Positions 34,414 to 44,532 of a DNA stretch of 64,000 bases are shown here, piece by piece. Numbering within the stretch: position 1 is the first letter of the stretch; every line of letters begins with the position of its first letter. The translations under genes and the position numbers were made by a program. Below the pieces are notes generated by a model. That model saw nothing but the letters and a program-made list of their open reading frames with translations, was not told the origin of the DNA and made no database searches. Source of the DNA: Alloalcanivorax xiamenensis (GTDB taxonomy: Bacteria > Pseudomonadota > Gammaproteobacteria > Pseudomonadales > Alcanivoracaceae); the NCBI RefSeq assembly GCF_009846745.1, contig NZ_AQPF01000001.1, positions 62,001-126,000 of the forward strand. Reading direction: 5' to 3'.

Positions 34414-37400
34414 ATGAGCGACCATCACGACTATCTGGCTCTCGACTGGGTGCGTGGCGAAATCCAGGAAACACTGGATCAGGCCCGCGAAGCGTTGGAA
34501 GCCTATGTGGAGAACCCGGGCGACTCGACACGCATGCGGTTCTGCCAGACCCATCTGCATCAGGTCCATGGGACCTTGCAAATGGTGGAGTTCTACGGCG
34601 CCGCGCTGCTCGCCGAGGAAATGGAAAAGCTGGCCCGGGCCCTGCTTGATCGGCGTATTGACCAGGAAGCGGAAAGCCTGGAGCTGTTGATGCGCGCGAT
34701 CCTGCAGTTGCCCCCCTATCTGGATCGGGTGGCCAGTAACCGCCGGGATCTACCGGTCGTGTTGCTGCCACTCTTGAACGACCTGCGCGCCGCGCGCGGC
34801 GAACCACTGTTGTCCGAAACCGCGCTGTTCAAACCCGATCTGAGCCATGCCCGGGGCGACGGTCGCATTGACGAGAGCATCCGCAACGACGCCCGTTTCC
34901 CGCAGTTGATCCGCAAGATGCGGCAGACGTTTCAGGTAGCCCTGGTGGGCATCATGCGCGGCGACCAGGTGAAGCGTAATCTCGGCTATCTGCGCCGGGT
35001 GTTGGAGAAGCTCCGGCAAATCAGCGGTGACGCCGCCCGGGCCCCATTATGGGGGATCGCCGATGCCATGGTGGAAGGACTGGAGGAAGACGTTATTCCA
35101 CTGGGCTCCTCGGCCAAACAGATGCTCGGCCAGCTGGATCGCACCCTGCGTGAGCTGGCCGCCGACGGCGCCGACAGTCTGGAACGCCCGGCGCCAACGG
35201 AGTTGATCAAGAACCTGCTTTATTACGTGGCCCGGGCGGAGCGCGCGACACCGGCCATCGATGCCATCCGGCGGCGCTTTCGTCTGCGGGAGGCTCTCCC
35301 CCCGGAAGCACTGGTCAACGAGGAACGGGCCCGCCTCAATGGCCCCGATGCCGCGACCCTGCATTCGGTGGTGACCGCTTTGTCCGAGGAGATCACCAAG
35401 GTCAAGGATCACCTGGAGCGGTTCGTTCATGCCCCCCGCTCGGATCCCGCCGACCTGGCCCCCCTGGTCGGCACGCTGAAACAAGTGTCCGACACCATCG
35501 CCATGCTCGGTCTGGGCCAGCCCCGGGTACTGGTGGATGAACAACGGCGGGTCCTGGACGACATCGCCGAACGTCGTCAGCCGCCGCAACGGGAGCGGCT
35601 GATGGATGTGGCCGGTGCTCTGTTGTACGTGGAAGCGACGCTCGCCGGCTTTGGCGGCAACAACCCGCGCCGCCCCGCCGGGAATACTCTTGAAAGCACC
35701 AACGCTTCACCGCTGCCTGATCATATCGGCCAGGCCATGGAAGCGGCGCTGCGAGAATGCCGGGCGGGCCTGGAAGAAGCCAAGGACGGAGTGGTGGAAT
35801 TCATCGCCTCGCATTGGGATCGCGCGCATTTGCAATCCGTACCAGACCGCCTGCAGACCGTCCGTGGCGGCCTGGAGATGGTGCAACTGCAGCGCCCGGC
35901 CCTGGTACTTCGCCAATGCGCCCGTTTCATTCGGGAACGGCTGTTGGACGATGAGCAGGCCCCGGACTGGCAAAGCATGGATACTCTCGCCGACGCCATG
36001 AGCTCGGTGGAATACTACCTGGAACGTCTCAGCGACGACCCGCATACCGGCGACGATGTTCTCGAAGTGGCGCATCGCAGCATCGCCGCCCTGGGTTATC
36101 CGCTCCAGCCCGAGGAAAACCACGCGGAGCCGCCGTCGAGCACAACGGAAGCGGCGCCGGAACCACCCTACGCCGACGACGATGATCTGGTGGATGACGA
36201 AATCGTCGAGATTTTTGTCGAGGAAGCGGACGAAGTCATCGAGGCGCTGGACCAGTACTTTCCCCGCTGGGCCGCCAATACCGGCGATGAAACCGCTCTG
36301 GTGGAGTTCCGCCGCGCCTTCCACACCCTGAAAGGCTCCGGCCGCATGGTCGGCGCCACCACCGTGGGTGAACTGGCCTGGGCCATCGAGAATATGATGA
36401 ACCGGGTCATTGATCACAGCATCAGCGCCGACGCCACACTGATTGGTCTGGTGCGCGAGGTTCACGCTCTGATCCCCGATCTGGTCGGCGCTTTCGCCCA
36501 ACGCCAACCGGATCCGGTGGACGTGACCCCACTGATCGAGGCCGCCGGCATTCTTGCTGACGGCGGCAGCCTGGATCAGGTGCCTTCAGCGGGTGGCGCC
36601 CAGGGGAAAGAAGAGGCGCGGAAAGCCGGCACCAGGCCCTCCGTCACACTCAGTGATGAGGACTACCAGGCCCTCACCGGCAACGCGAAGATGGATCCGG
36701 CGGAGACATCGGACGACACGCTGGATGACCTGGACAGTCTGATATTGCCCGATGCTTCCGTGGACCAGCCCGATCCCGTGCTGCTGGATATTTTCCTCCG
36801 CGAGGCCGAGCGCAACCTCGCGCTGCTGGCGCAATGGCTGGATGCGCTGGACCCGGAACTCAGCGAGCAGGACCTGGATGACCGCGTCCATCGCGCCTTG
36901 CACACTCTGAAAGGCAGCGCGCGCATGGCCGAATTGACTGCCATGGCGGAACTGGCGGAGGCGGGTGAAAAGCTGGTGAAGGAGCTGATCGCCGCCGGTC
37001 TGCGCGCCAGCCGCGATCAGGTGGCGCTGATCCGCGACAGCCACCAGCAACTGGGTGACACCCTGCGGCGGTTGGCCACACAGGGCGATGCCTCTTTACC
37101 CGATGCCGGATCTTTGTTGAACGCCCTGGACGACGCCCGCCACCAGATTCGCGGCGACCATCACGACAATAACGCCCAGGTACTGTCCATGCTGTTGTCC
37201 GACAGCATGGACCTGGTGATGGATGCGGACACACTGTTACAGGCCTGGTCCACCGATCCCGAACAGATCCGACCGTTGGCCCGGTTACGTGATGACCTGC
37301 AGAATCTGGCGCAAGGTGCCCGCAAGGCCGGCCTGGAGGAAATCGAAGGGCTCGCCCTGGCCCTGGCCAACACCTACGCTACCATCACTCAGGGCCGTCT

Positions 37401-40400
37401 GATCTTCCATCCGGAGCTGCTTGCACAGCTTAACGAGGGGCATGACGCGCTGATCAACATGCTCGATTGTCTGGCCGCCGGCCAGACCGTCCGCGCCGAG
37501 CTGGGGTTAGTGGACGGCCTGCGTGATTTGACCGAAACCCGGCGGGCAGGGAGCCCGGCCCCGCAGGCAGCGACGATACCGGCCTCGGAACAGAATGCCG
37601 GGCTTTTGCGGCAGGCCGAGGAGATCCTGCTGCGCGCCAACGAACATCTTGCCACCTGGCAATTGGGGCAACCGGCCAGCCTAGATCAACTGGACCAGGA
37701 ATTCACCGAACTGGCCACCAGCGCCGGCAAGGCCGAGGTCCCCGCGCTGGCGAACCTGGCCGGCTCCCTGGCCCGCCTGTATCGCCGTCTGGCATCACCG
37801 GAAACGGCGGCCCCCACGCCCTCGGTGTTCGATATTCTGCAAAGAGCCCATCACCGCCTGGCCGATATGATCGACCAGCTGCGCTCCGGCTCATTGCCGT
37901 CCACGGACACCATTCTCGAGGAGATGTTGGCACTGGCCGATACGCCCTGGACCCCGCCGGTCGAGACGGGAGCCAAGAAGCAGCCGGCGGTGAGGGAAGC
38001 GCCACCGGAACCGGCGGCGCGACCGGCCGTGGTGGAACGAGACGCGGAATTGGTCGGCATCTTTCTGGAAGAGGCGGAGGACATTCTCCACAGTTGCACC
38101 GAAAGCCTGGAACAGTGGATCGCGGAGCCAGAAAACATTCTGCTGGTGCAGGCCCTGCAGCGGGACCTGCACACCCTCAAAGGCGGGGCGCGCATGGCCG
38201 AACTCCGCGAGCTGGGTGATCTGGGCCATGAGATGGAAACGCTCTACGAGCGCCTCGCTCTTGGCCGCGTGGAGCGGCGGCCGGCGGTTTTCGATCTGCT
38301 GCATCGCTGCCACGACCGCGTGGCGGAGATGATTGACCAGGTCACCGCCCGGCGGGCCCTTGCCCCGGCCCGGGATTTGCTTCAGGCCATCCACGACTAC
38401 CTGACCGATCCATCCGCTTTCCGCCTCGCGAGTCCCGCCCCGGAGATCAGCCCCCAAGTCCCCGCGGACCAACCCACCACGCCGCCGGGCGACAACCGCG
38501 ATACCGGCGGTATCGATCCCGATATTCTCGATATTTTTCTGGAGGAATCGGAGGAGCTGGGCGAGACCATCGAAGTCACCCTGACCGCCTGGCGGGATCA
38601 GCCGGAAGACCGCCAGCTCAACGACCAGCTCAAGCGCGCTCTGCACACCCTCAAGGGCGGCGCGCGGCTGGCCGGGGTGGTGCCCCTTGGCGACTTGAGC
38701 CACGATTTCGAGCAGTTCCTGGAACGACTGGACAGTCAACGCCGGGCGCCGGAAGAAGACGACTTCCTCACCATGCTTGGCTGGCTGGACGCGATCAATC
38801 AGCAACGCGGACAACTGCGCGGGCAACCGGCGGACACCCGCGCACCGGACACCCTCCCGGAACCCGGCACCGCCGCCGAACCGCCCGCCACCGCGCCGGC
38901 GGCGCCCCAGGAAATGGTACGGGTGAGCGCCGAAGTACTTGAGGCGCTGGTGAATCTGGCCGGGGAAACCTCCATCAACCGGGGCCGGGTGGAACAGAGC
39001 CTCAACGACTTCGTCTCCCATGTGTCGGAGATTGGCGCCACCGTTACCCGGCTGTACGAACAATTGCGGCGGCTGGACGCGGAGACCGAAGCCCAGATTC
39101 TCTCCAATTATCAACAGGGCGTGGACCGGGGTGAGTTCGACGCCCGCTTCGACCCTCTGGAGATGGATCAGTATTCCGAACTGCACCAGATCACCAAACA
39201 GCTTTCCGAATCCGCCTCGGACTTACTGGATCTGAAAAACACGCTGCTGGAACGGACCCGCGACAGCGAGACCCTGCTGCTGCAGCAACAGCGTATCAAT
39301 ACCGAGCTGCAGGAGAAGCTGATGCGCACGCGCATGGTGCCGTTCTCCCGGCTGGTGCCGCGCCTGCGCCGCATCATCCGCCAGGTTTCCGGCGAGGTCG
39401 GCAAGAAAGTCGACTTCGAGGTGATCAACCCGGAAGGCGAGCTGGACCGCACTTTGATGGAACGCATGGTGGCCCCTCTGGAACACATGCTGCGCAACGC
39501 CATCGATCACGGCATCGAGTCACCACGGGAGCGGCGTGCGGCCAGCAAGAACGAGACCGGTCAGGTACGCCTGGAGCTGACCCGCGAAGGCGGCGAGGTG
39601 GTGCTGACCCTGGCCGACGACGGCGGCGGCATCAATACCGAGGCGGTACGCGCCAAGGCCGTGGAGCGGGGTCTGGTGGCCGCCGACGCCAATCCCGGCG
39701 ACCAGGACGTGCATCAGTTCATTTTCCACGCCGGCTTCTCCACCGCCAGCCAGGTCACCCAACTCTCGGGCCGGGGCGTCGGCATGGATGTGGTGGCCAG
39801 CGAAATCAAACAACTCGGCGGCACCGTGCACATTGAGTCGCGCCGGGGGCAGGGCACCCGTTTCGTGGTGCGTCTGCCTTTCACCCTGGCGGTGAACCGG
39901 GCCTTGATGGTGCGGGCCAACGACGACACTTACGCCATTCCGCTCAACCAGATCGAAGGCATTGTGCGGGTCAGCCCGTTCGAATTACTCGATTATGTGG
40001 AAAATCAGAATCTGGTGTACCGCTACGCCGGCCAGGACTACGACCTGCATTACCTGGGCCGTTTCGTCCATGATCTGCCGATGCCGCATCCGGATGTGCA
40101 GAGCCAGCCGTTGCCGTTGCTGTTGATCCGCGGTTCCGACCACGCCGTGGCCCTGGTGGTGGACAACCTGGTGGGTTCCCGCGAGGTGGTGGTGAAATCC
40201 CTCGGGCCCCAGCTCACCAGCGTGGCCGGTATCAGCGGCGCCACCATTCTCGGTGACGGTTCCGTGGTGGTGATCCTCGACATCCACTCCCTGATCCGCG
40301 CCGCCCAACTGCGCCAACCGGCACCGCTGACCGCCCCGGCGGACCAGCGCGATACCGCTCGCGAGCAGGCGCCGCTGGTAATGGTGGTGGACGATTCGGT

Positions 40401-40752
40401 GACGGTGCGCAAGGTCACCGGACGCTTGCTGGAACGCCAGGGTTATCGGGTCATCACCGCCAAGGATGGTCTGGACGCCATCGCCAAATTGGAGGATCAC
40501 ACGCCGGACGCCATGCTGCTGGACATTGAAATGCCACGCATGGATGGCTTCGAGGTGGCGTCCCATGTCCGTCATGATGCGCGGCTGGCGCGGGTGCCCA
40601 TCATCATGATCACTTCCAGAACCGGCGAGAAACACCGTGACCGGGCTTTCGATATCGGCGTCAACGGCTACATGGGGAAACCCTTCCAGGAAGGTGAGCT
40701 GCTCACCACCCTCGGCGAATTGCTGGAGGAAAGCCGGGAGAGCGTGGGATGA
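34414..40752 (+). CDS. chpA: Hybrid chemotaxis kinase ChpA with multiple Hpt domains
   Basis: A 2112-residue CheA-type kinase that phosphorylates PilG and PilH. Four canonical Hpt modules have the HTLKG motif, with His637, His830, His1253 and His1411. An N-terminal module reads HQVHG near residue 49, and further Hpt-like helical repeats near 480, 930 and 1100 lack a clear phospho-His. The kinase core has HMLRNAIDHGIES (His1691), ADDGGGIN and GRGVGMDVV. A CheW-like domain and a C-terminal receiver (Asp2037 in MLLDIEMPRMDG) follow. ATG at 34414 follows GGGGGA; an upstream TTG is unlikely. Confidence 0.96.
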   Translation: MSDHHDYLALDWVRGEIQETLDQAREALEAYVENPGDSTRMRFCQTHLHQVHGTLQMVEFYGAALLAEEMEKLARALLDRRIDQEAESLELLMRAILQLPPYLDRVASNRRDLPVVLLPLLNDLRAARGEPLLSETALFKPDLSHARGDGRIDESIRNDARFPQLIRKMRQTFQVALVGIMRGDQVKRNLGYLRRVLEKLRQISGDAARAPLWGIADAMVEGLEEDVIPLGSSAKQMLGQLDRTLRELAADGADSLERPAPTELIKNLLYYVARAERATPAIDAIRRRFRLREALPPEALVNEERARLNGPDAATLHSVVTALSEEITKVKDHLERFVHAPRSDPADLAPLVGTLKQVSDTIAMLGLGQPRVLVDEQRRVLDDIAERRQPPQRERLMDVAGALLYVEATLAGFGGNNPRRPAGNTLESTNASPLPDHIGQAMEAALRECRAGLEEAKDGVVEFIASHWDRAHLQSVPDRLQTVRGGLEMVQLQRPALVLRQCARFIRERLLDDEQAPDWQSMDTLADAMSSVEYYLERLSDDPHTGDDVLEVAHRSIAALGYPLQPEENHAEPPSSTTEAAPEPPYADDDDLVDDEIVEIFVEEADEVIEALDQYFPRWAANTGDETALVEFRRAFHTLKGSGRMVGATTVGELAWAIENMMNRVIDHSISADATLIGLVREVHALIPDLVGAFAQRQPDPVDVTPLIEAAGILADGGSLDQVPSAGGAQGKEEARKAGTRPSVTLSDEDYQALTGNAKMDPAETSDDTLDDLDSLILPDASVDQPDPVLLDIFLREAERNLALLAQWLDALDPELSEQDLDDRVHRALHTLKGSARMAELTAMAELAEAGEKLVKELIAAGLRASRDQVALIRDSHQQLGDTLRRLATQGDASLPDAGSLLNALDDARHQIRGDHHDNNAQVLSMLLSDSMDLVMDADTLLQAWSTDPEQIRPLARLRDDLQNLAQGARKAGLEEIEGLALALANTYATITQGRLIFHPELLAQLNEGHDALINMLDCLAAGQTVRAELGLVDGLRDLTETRRAGSPAPQAATIPASEQNAGLLRQAEEILLRANEHLATWQLGQPASLDQLDQEFTELATSAGKAEVPALANLAGSLARLYRRLASPETAAPTPSVFDILQRAHHRLADMIDQLRSGSLPSTDTILEEMLALADTPWTPPVETGAKKQPAVREAPPEPAARPAVVERDAELVGIFLEEAEDILHSCTESLEQWIAEPENILLVQALQRDLHTLKGGARMAELRELGDLGHEMETLYERLALGRVERRPAVFDLLHRCHDRVAEMIDQVTARRALAPARDLLQAIHDYLTDPSAFRLASPAPEISPQVPADQPTTPPGDNRDTGGIDPDILDIFLEESEELGETIEVTLTAWRDQPEDRQLNDQLKRALHTLKGGARLAGVVPLGDLSHDFEQFLERLDSQRRAPEEDDFLTMLGWLDAINQQRGQLRGQPADTRAPDTLPEPGTAAEPPATAPAAPQEMVRVSAEVLEALVNLAGETSINRGRVEQSLNDFVSHVSEIGATVTRLYEQLRRLDAETEAQILSNYQQGVDRGEFDARFDPLEMDQYSELHQITKQLSESASDLLDLKNTLLERTRDSETLLLQQQRINTELQEKLMRTRMVPFSRLVPRLRRIIRQVSGEVGKKVDFEVINPEGELDRTLMERMVAPLEHMLRNAIDHGIESPRERRAASKNETGQVRLELTREGGEVVLTLADDGGGINTEAVRAKAVERGLVAADANPGDQDVHQFIFHAGFSTASQVTQLSGRGVGMDVVASEIKQLGGTVHIESRRGQGTRFVVRLPFTLAVNRALMVRANDDTYAIPLNQIEGIVRVSPFELLDYVENQNLVYRYAGQDYDLHYLGRFVHDLPMPHPDVQSQPLPLLLIRGSDHAVALVVDNLVGSREVVVKSLGPQLTSVAGISGATILGDGSVVVILDIHSLIRAAQLRQPAPLTAPADQRDTAREQAPLVMVVDDSVTVRKVTGRLLERQGYRVITAKDGLDAIAKLEDHTPDAMLLDIEMPRMDGFEVASHVRHDARLARVPIIMITSRTGEKHRDRAFDIGVNGYMGKPFQEGELLTTLGELLEESRESVG

Positions 40753-41774
40753 CGCCACCGGCGGCCCGCATCGGCGTGATCGCCGATGACACCCTGCAAG
40801 GTCACTTGCTGTCCACGGCGATTCGCGGCCAGGGTTATCAGGTGGTGATCAGCACCGACCCGGAGAACCTGGCGGCCCACTGGCTTGATGACAGCGGCCT
40901 GGATCTGTGGGTGGTGGACCTGTCCCGGGAAGATCGCTGGCAGCACTTCCTTGACCACTTGCTGGAAGGCGCCCGCGCGCCGTTGCTGTTCTGCGATGGC
41001 CAGGCTCCGCCGCGTAACGCCGCCCATTATCCGCGCTGGGAGCGGCGTCTGCTGAGCAAACTGCTGGACTATGTGGGCCCACCGGCGCTGCGGGAACGCC
41101 TGCAAAGTCTGCCCCCGGACACCCGCGCGCCAATCCCGGAGCCCCGGGAATTCCGTGACCTGCCGCGGGACGATCAGGGCCGTCCGCGAAGGGTCTGGGT
41201 GCTGGGCGCCAGCCTGGGAGGGCCGGCGGCGGTGAAACGTTTTCTTGACTCGTTACCGGAACATCTGCCGGTGGCCTTTGTTCTGGCTCAACACATCGAT
41301 CCCGGCTTTCTTGGCACGCTCCGTCAGGTCCTGGACCGGAACCCGTCGATCCGCTGCCGGATCGGTGCGGGCGGCAGCCGTCTGTGTCACGGCGAGGTGT
41401 TATTGGCGCCGGTGGAACACGCCATCCGTTTTCATTCCGATGGCCGGGTCATCACCACCGGCCACCGTTGGGAAGGCCCTTATGCCCCCAGCATCGACCA
41501 GTTGATGACCCATGTACTGGAGGGCATCGGTCACTGCGCCGGCGCCATTCTGTTTTCCGGCATGGGCAACGACGGTGCCATCGCCGCGCCGCGCCTGGCG
41601 GCTGCCGGCACCCTGGTCTGGGCCCAGTCAACGGACACCTGCGCCGCCAGCAGCCAGCCGGACTCGGTGCGGGATACCGGCTGTGTCAGCTATAGCGGCA
41701 GTCCGGAACAACTGGCCGGCCAGTTGGTGGAACAGGTACGCCGGGAATTATCGGCCCCGGCACCAGGCCGGTGA
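40749..41774 (+). CDS. chpB: Chemotaxis methylesterase ChpB (CheB family)
   Basis: A 341-residue methylesterase that removes methyl groups from PilJ. The catalytic triad is Ser155 in LGASLGGPAA, His182 in AQHIDPGF and Asp275 in GMGNDGA. The N-terminal 120 residues resemble a receiver domain but the phospho-acceptor is not clear (LDLWVVDLSRED), so the regulation may differ from CheB. It overlaps chpA by 4 bases. Confidence 0.9.
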   Translation: MTPPAARIGVIADDTLQGHLLSTAIRGQGYQVVISTDPENLAAHWLDDSGLDLWVVDLSREDRWQHFLDHLLEGARAPLLFCDGQAPPRNAAHYPRWERRLLSKLLDYVGPPALRERLQSLPPDTRAPIPEPREFRDLPRDDQGRPRRVWVLGASLGGPAAVKRFLDSLPEHLPVAFVLAQHIDPGFLGTLRQVLDRNPSIRCRIGAGGSRLCHGEVLLAPVEHAIRFHSDGRVITTGHRWEGPYAPSIDQLMTHVLEGIGHCAGAILFSGMGNDGAIAAPRLAAAGTLVWAQSTDTCAASSQPDSVRDTGCVSYSGSPEQLAGQLVEQVRRELSAPAPGR

Positions 41775-41799
41775 CCCCGGCCCTTGCAAGGAGAAGACC

Positions 41800-42309
41800 A
41801 TGTTCGATAAAACCGTGTCGGATAATACTATGTCCGATGATCGCCATGCCGACGCACTCCCCGACGATATCGCCGGTCTGCTGATTCCCATGGCGGAACG
41901 TCCCTGGCTGATCCCCAATATGGTGGTGGCGGAAGTGATCCCGCTGCGCCACCCGGACCGCCCCGGCCATGGCCCGGAGTGGCTGCTTGGCTGGATGCAC
42001 TGGCGCGAACAGGAGTTGCCGCTGCTGTCCTTCGAGAAGCTGAATGAGTCCGGCCCCGTTCATATCGGGCCACAAGCGCGTATCGCCATCCTTCATTCGG
42101 TATCCGGGGCGTGCCGTTTCTACGCCATGGTGGTACAAGGGATACCAAGATTGCTGCGGGTGACACCCGGCGCCCCCCGGGAGGAACCGGGGGAGATCGG
42201 TCCGGCGGCGGCGATGAACGTGCAAATGGGAGGCGATCTGGCGGTGATTCCTGATCTCGACGCGGTGGAAAAAGCGGTGGCGGGCCTGCAATCCGGACAA
42301 TGCCGGTAA
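41800..42309 (+). CDS. chpC: CheW-like protein ChpC
   Basis: A 169-residue CheW-domain protein. The hydrophobic pattern LLIPMAERPWLIPNMVVAEVI and GWMHWREQELPLLSFEKLN match ChpC. It is thought to link other receptors to ChpA. The start follows AAGGAGAAG. Its end overlaps the next gene by 10 bases. Confidence 0.85.
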   Translation: MFDKTVSDNTMSDDRHADALPDDIAGLLIPMAERPWLIPNMVVAEVIPLRHPDRPGHGPEWLLGWMHWREQELPLLSFEKLNESGPVHIGPQARIAILHSVSGACRFYAMVVQGIPRLLRVTPGAPREEPGEIGPAAAMNVQMGGDLAVIPDLDAVEKAVAGLQSGQCR

Positions 42310-43337
42310 TGATTGACTGGTCTCTGCTGGAGCACTGGGCACGGCGCGATGCCCGTCCTCGCGGACGCTTCCGCAATCTTTATCCGACCCCCGATCACGG
42401 ACTGGCGGCGTTTCTGCGTTGGCAAAGGGAAACCCGTGGCCGCTTCCCGTCCCATCTGCCATTCCCATTACAGCAACCGGACCCGGCGTTGCTGGCCCGG
42501 CCGGCACCTCGGCCGCGTTTCACCTGGATTGGCCACAGCACCTATCTGATCCAATACCAGAACTGGAATCTGCTCACCGACCCGGTGTTCTCCGAGCGCT
42601 GCTCACCCGTCTCCTTCGCCGGCCCCAAGCGTGCCGTTCCGCCGGCACTGACCATCGACGCACTCCCCCCCATCCACGCGGTGCTGGTTTCTCACAATCA
42701 TTACGACCATCTGGACCGGGCGGCGGTGGACGCACTGCAACGGCGCTTTGGCGATCAGATCACCTGGTTCGCCCCCACCGGAGTGGGCGCCTGGCTGCGC
42801 CGCCGGGGCATCACCGAGGTGGTCGAGCGGGGCTGGTGGCAGCACGCGGACTGGCATGACGCTCAGGCGTTCTGCCTGCCGACCCAGCATTTCAGCGGCC
42901 GTGGCCCCCGTGATCGCAACACCACCCTGTGGTGCGGCTGGCGCCTGCAGTGGCCGGAGTTCAGTCTGTTTTTCGCTGGCGATACCGGTTACGCTCCGGT
43001 CTTTCAGGACATCCACAAAGCGATGGGACCGGTGGACACGGCGTTGTTACCGATCGGCGCCTATCTGCCTCGCTGGTTCATGGCGCCGGTGCATATCAAT
43101 CCGGAGGAAGCCGTGCGCATTCACCAGGATCTGCACGCGCGCCATTCCCTGGCCATGCACTGGGGCACCTTCGTACTCACCGACGAGCCGATGGACGAAC
43201 CGCCGCGACTGCTCACCCATGCCCTTGCAACCCGGGGCATTCCCGCCGGACAATTCCGCGTTCCAGCCCATGGCGAAACCGTGACCCTGCCCTTGCGCGA
43301 CACCGTTGCCGCCATTGACCCTGTTTTGCGGGACTAA
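42300..43337 (+). CDS. Metallo-beta-lactamase fold hydrolase, NAPE-PLD-like
   Basis: A 345-residue zinc hydrolase. The metal motif SHNHYDHLD and the later THFSGRG-like PTQHFSGRGPRDRN, FFAGDTGYAP and MHWGTF blocks match the UlaG/NAPE-PLD branch, which acts on phosphodiester or lactone bonds. It overlaps chpC by 10 bases and may be translated from the pil-chp transcript. Its link to motility is unproven. Confidence 0.87.
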   Translation: MPVMIDWSLLEHWARRDARPRGRFRNLYPTPDHGLAAFLRWQRETRGRFPSHLPFPLQQPDPALLARPAPRPRFTWIGHSTYLIQYQNWNLLTDPVFSERCSPVSFAGPKRAVPPALTIDALPPIHAVLVSHNHYDHLDRAAVDALQRRFGDQITWFAPTGVGAWLRRRGITEVVERGWWQHADWHDAQAFCLPTQHFSGRGPRDRNTTLWCGWRLQWPEFSLFFAGDTGYAPVFQDIHKAMGPVDTALLPIGAYLPRWFMAPVHINPEEAVRIHQDLHARHSLAMHWGTFVLTDEPMDEPPRLLTHALATRGIPAGQFRVPAHGETVTLPLRDTVAAIDPVLRD

Positions 43338-43484
43338 GCGCGGGTCGACCATGGGTCTGATCCGCGGCTCATGTAGAATGTGCTCATGGACGGCCCCCGC
43401 CGGCACACCTTGACTCCGGACCCGGGACCACAAGAATTCAGCCTTCGCACGCGGAGGCAGCGAGATCCAAGGAGAAAGCGGAAC

Positions 43485-44504
43485 ATGACACCACGGCAAC
43501 GGGGGCGGCGTCTCTGGTGGCTGATGCGTCTGTTTGCGTGGCTGCCGTTACCCGTGGCGACAGGCTTGGGGGCGTTTCTGGCGGGATTGATGACCCGGGT
43601 GCCATTACGTTATGCCAGTGCTTACCGGGTTGCTCTGATCAATGTGTTGGCGGCGTATCCGGACATGCCCCTGTCCGAGGCGCGCCGGATCGCCCGGCAA
43701 AGCGTGTGCGAGCTGGGCCGCACCCTGACTGAGTTCGCCCATGTCTGGAGCCGGCCGGTGGAGGAAACACTGGCGCGCTTCTCCCATATCCATGGCGAAG
43801 CCGCTTTTCTCGAGGCCACCGCCAGCGAACGGCCGGTGCTGCTGTTGTCGCTGCACCAGGGCAGTTGGGAAAACATCAATCTGTATCTGGGGCAGAAAGG
43901 CGACACCACGGTGATGTACCAGCCGCATCCGGCCACACTGCTGGACGAAGTGGTGAAGCTGGCACGCGAACGTACCGGCTGCCGGCTGGTGCCCACCAAC
44001 AGCCAGGGGGTCAAGGAAGGGCTGGCCACCATGCGCGCCGGCGGTACTCTGGCGTTGCTGGCCGACCATAACCCCGGCAGCCGCGCCAATCCCTATGCGC
44101 CGTTCTTCGGCCACCCGGTACCCACTCCGGCGCTGGTGGGAAAACTGGTGCGCCGCTTCCGGCCTCATATTTTCGTGGTGTCCTGCTACCGTGGCGACGG
44201 CGGGGTGCGGGATATCCAGGTGCATTTCGAACCGGCGCCGGACATTGAAAACGCCGAGGACGACGACGCCATTCTGTCCGCCTTGAATCGGCATCTGGCC
44301 CGCTGCATCAGCCGCAAGCCGACCCAGTATCAATGGACGTACAAACGCTTCAAATGGCGTCCCGGCGGCCGCCGTCTGTGGTACCGGCAATCCCTGGTGC
44401 TGTTGCACCGCGCCGCCCACGGGGAGGACCGCTCGGCGCTGGGCTTGGCACCGGACACCACGCCGCCGCGGAGCGCTTCCGTCCCCTCGGAAGGACAAGC
44501 ATAA
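43485..44504 (+). CDS. Lauroyl/lysophospholipid acyltransferase (LpxL/HtrB family)
   Basis: A 339-residue membrane-associated acyltransferase, the family that adds secondary acyl chains to lipid A. An N-terminal hydrophobic segment (about 13-33) anchors it. The catalytic HX4E motif is HQGSWEN (His and Glu five residues apart). Start MTPRQRG follows AAGGAG; an in-frame extension of 35 residues is unsupported. Substrate among lipid A or ornithine lipids is not determined. Confidence 0.85.
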   Translation: MTPRQRGRRLWWLMRLFAWLPLPVATGLGAFLAGLMTRVPLRYASAYRVALINVLAAYPDMPLSEARRIARQSVCELGRTLTEFAHVWSRPVEETLARFSHIHGEAAFLEATASERPVLLLSLHQGSWENINLYLGQKGDTTVMYQPHPATLLDEVVKLARERTGCRLVPTNSQGVKEGLATMRAGGTLALLADHNPGSRANPYAPFFGHPVPTPALVGKLVRRFRPHIFVVSCYRGDGGVRDIQVHFEPAPDIENAEDDDAILSALNRHLARCISRKPTQYQWTYKRFKWRPGGRRLWYRQSLVLLHRAAHGEDRSALGLAPDTTPPRSASVPSEGQA

Positions 44505-44532
44505 TAGCGCCTTCGTTTTCGAGGACTGGTCC

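Noticed and set aside
37891..39186. 431-codon frame antisense to chpA
   Set aside because: Low-complexity composition from reversed codon bias; no family resemblance.
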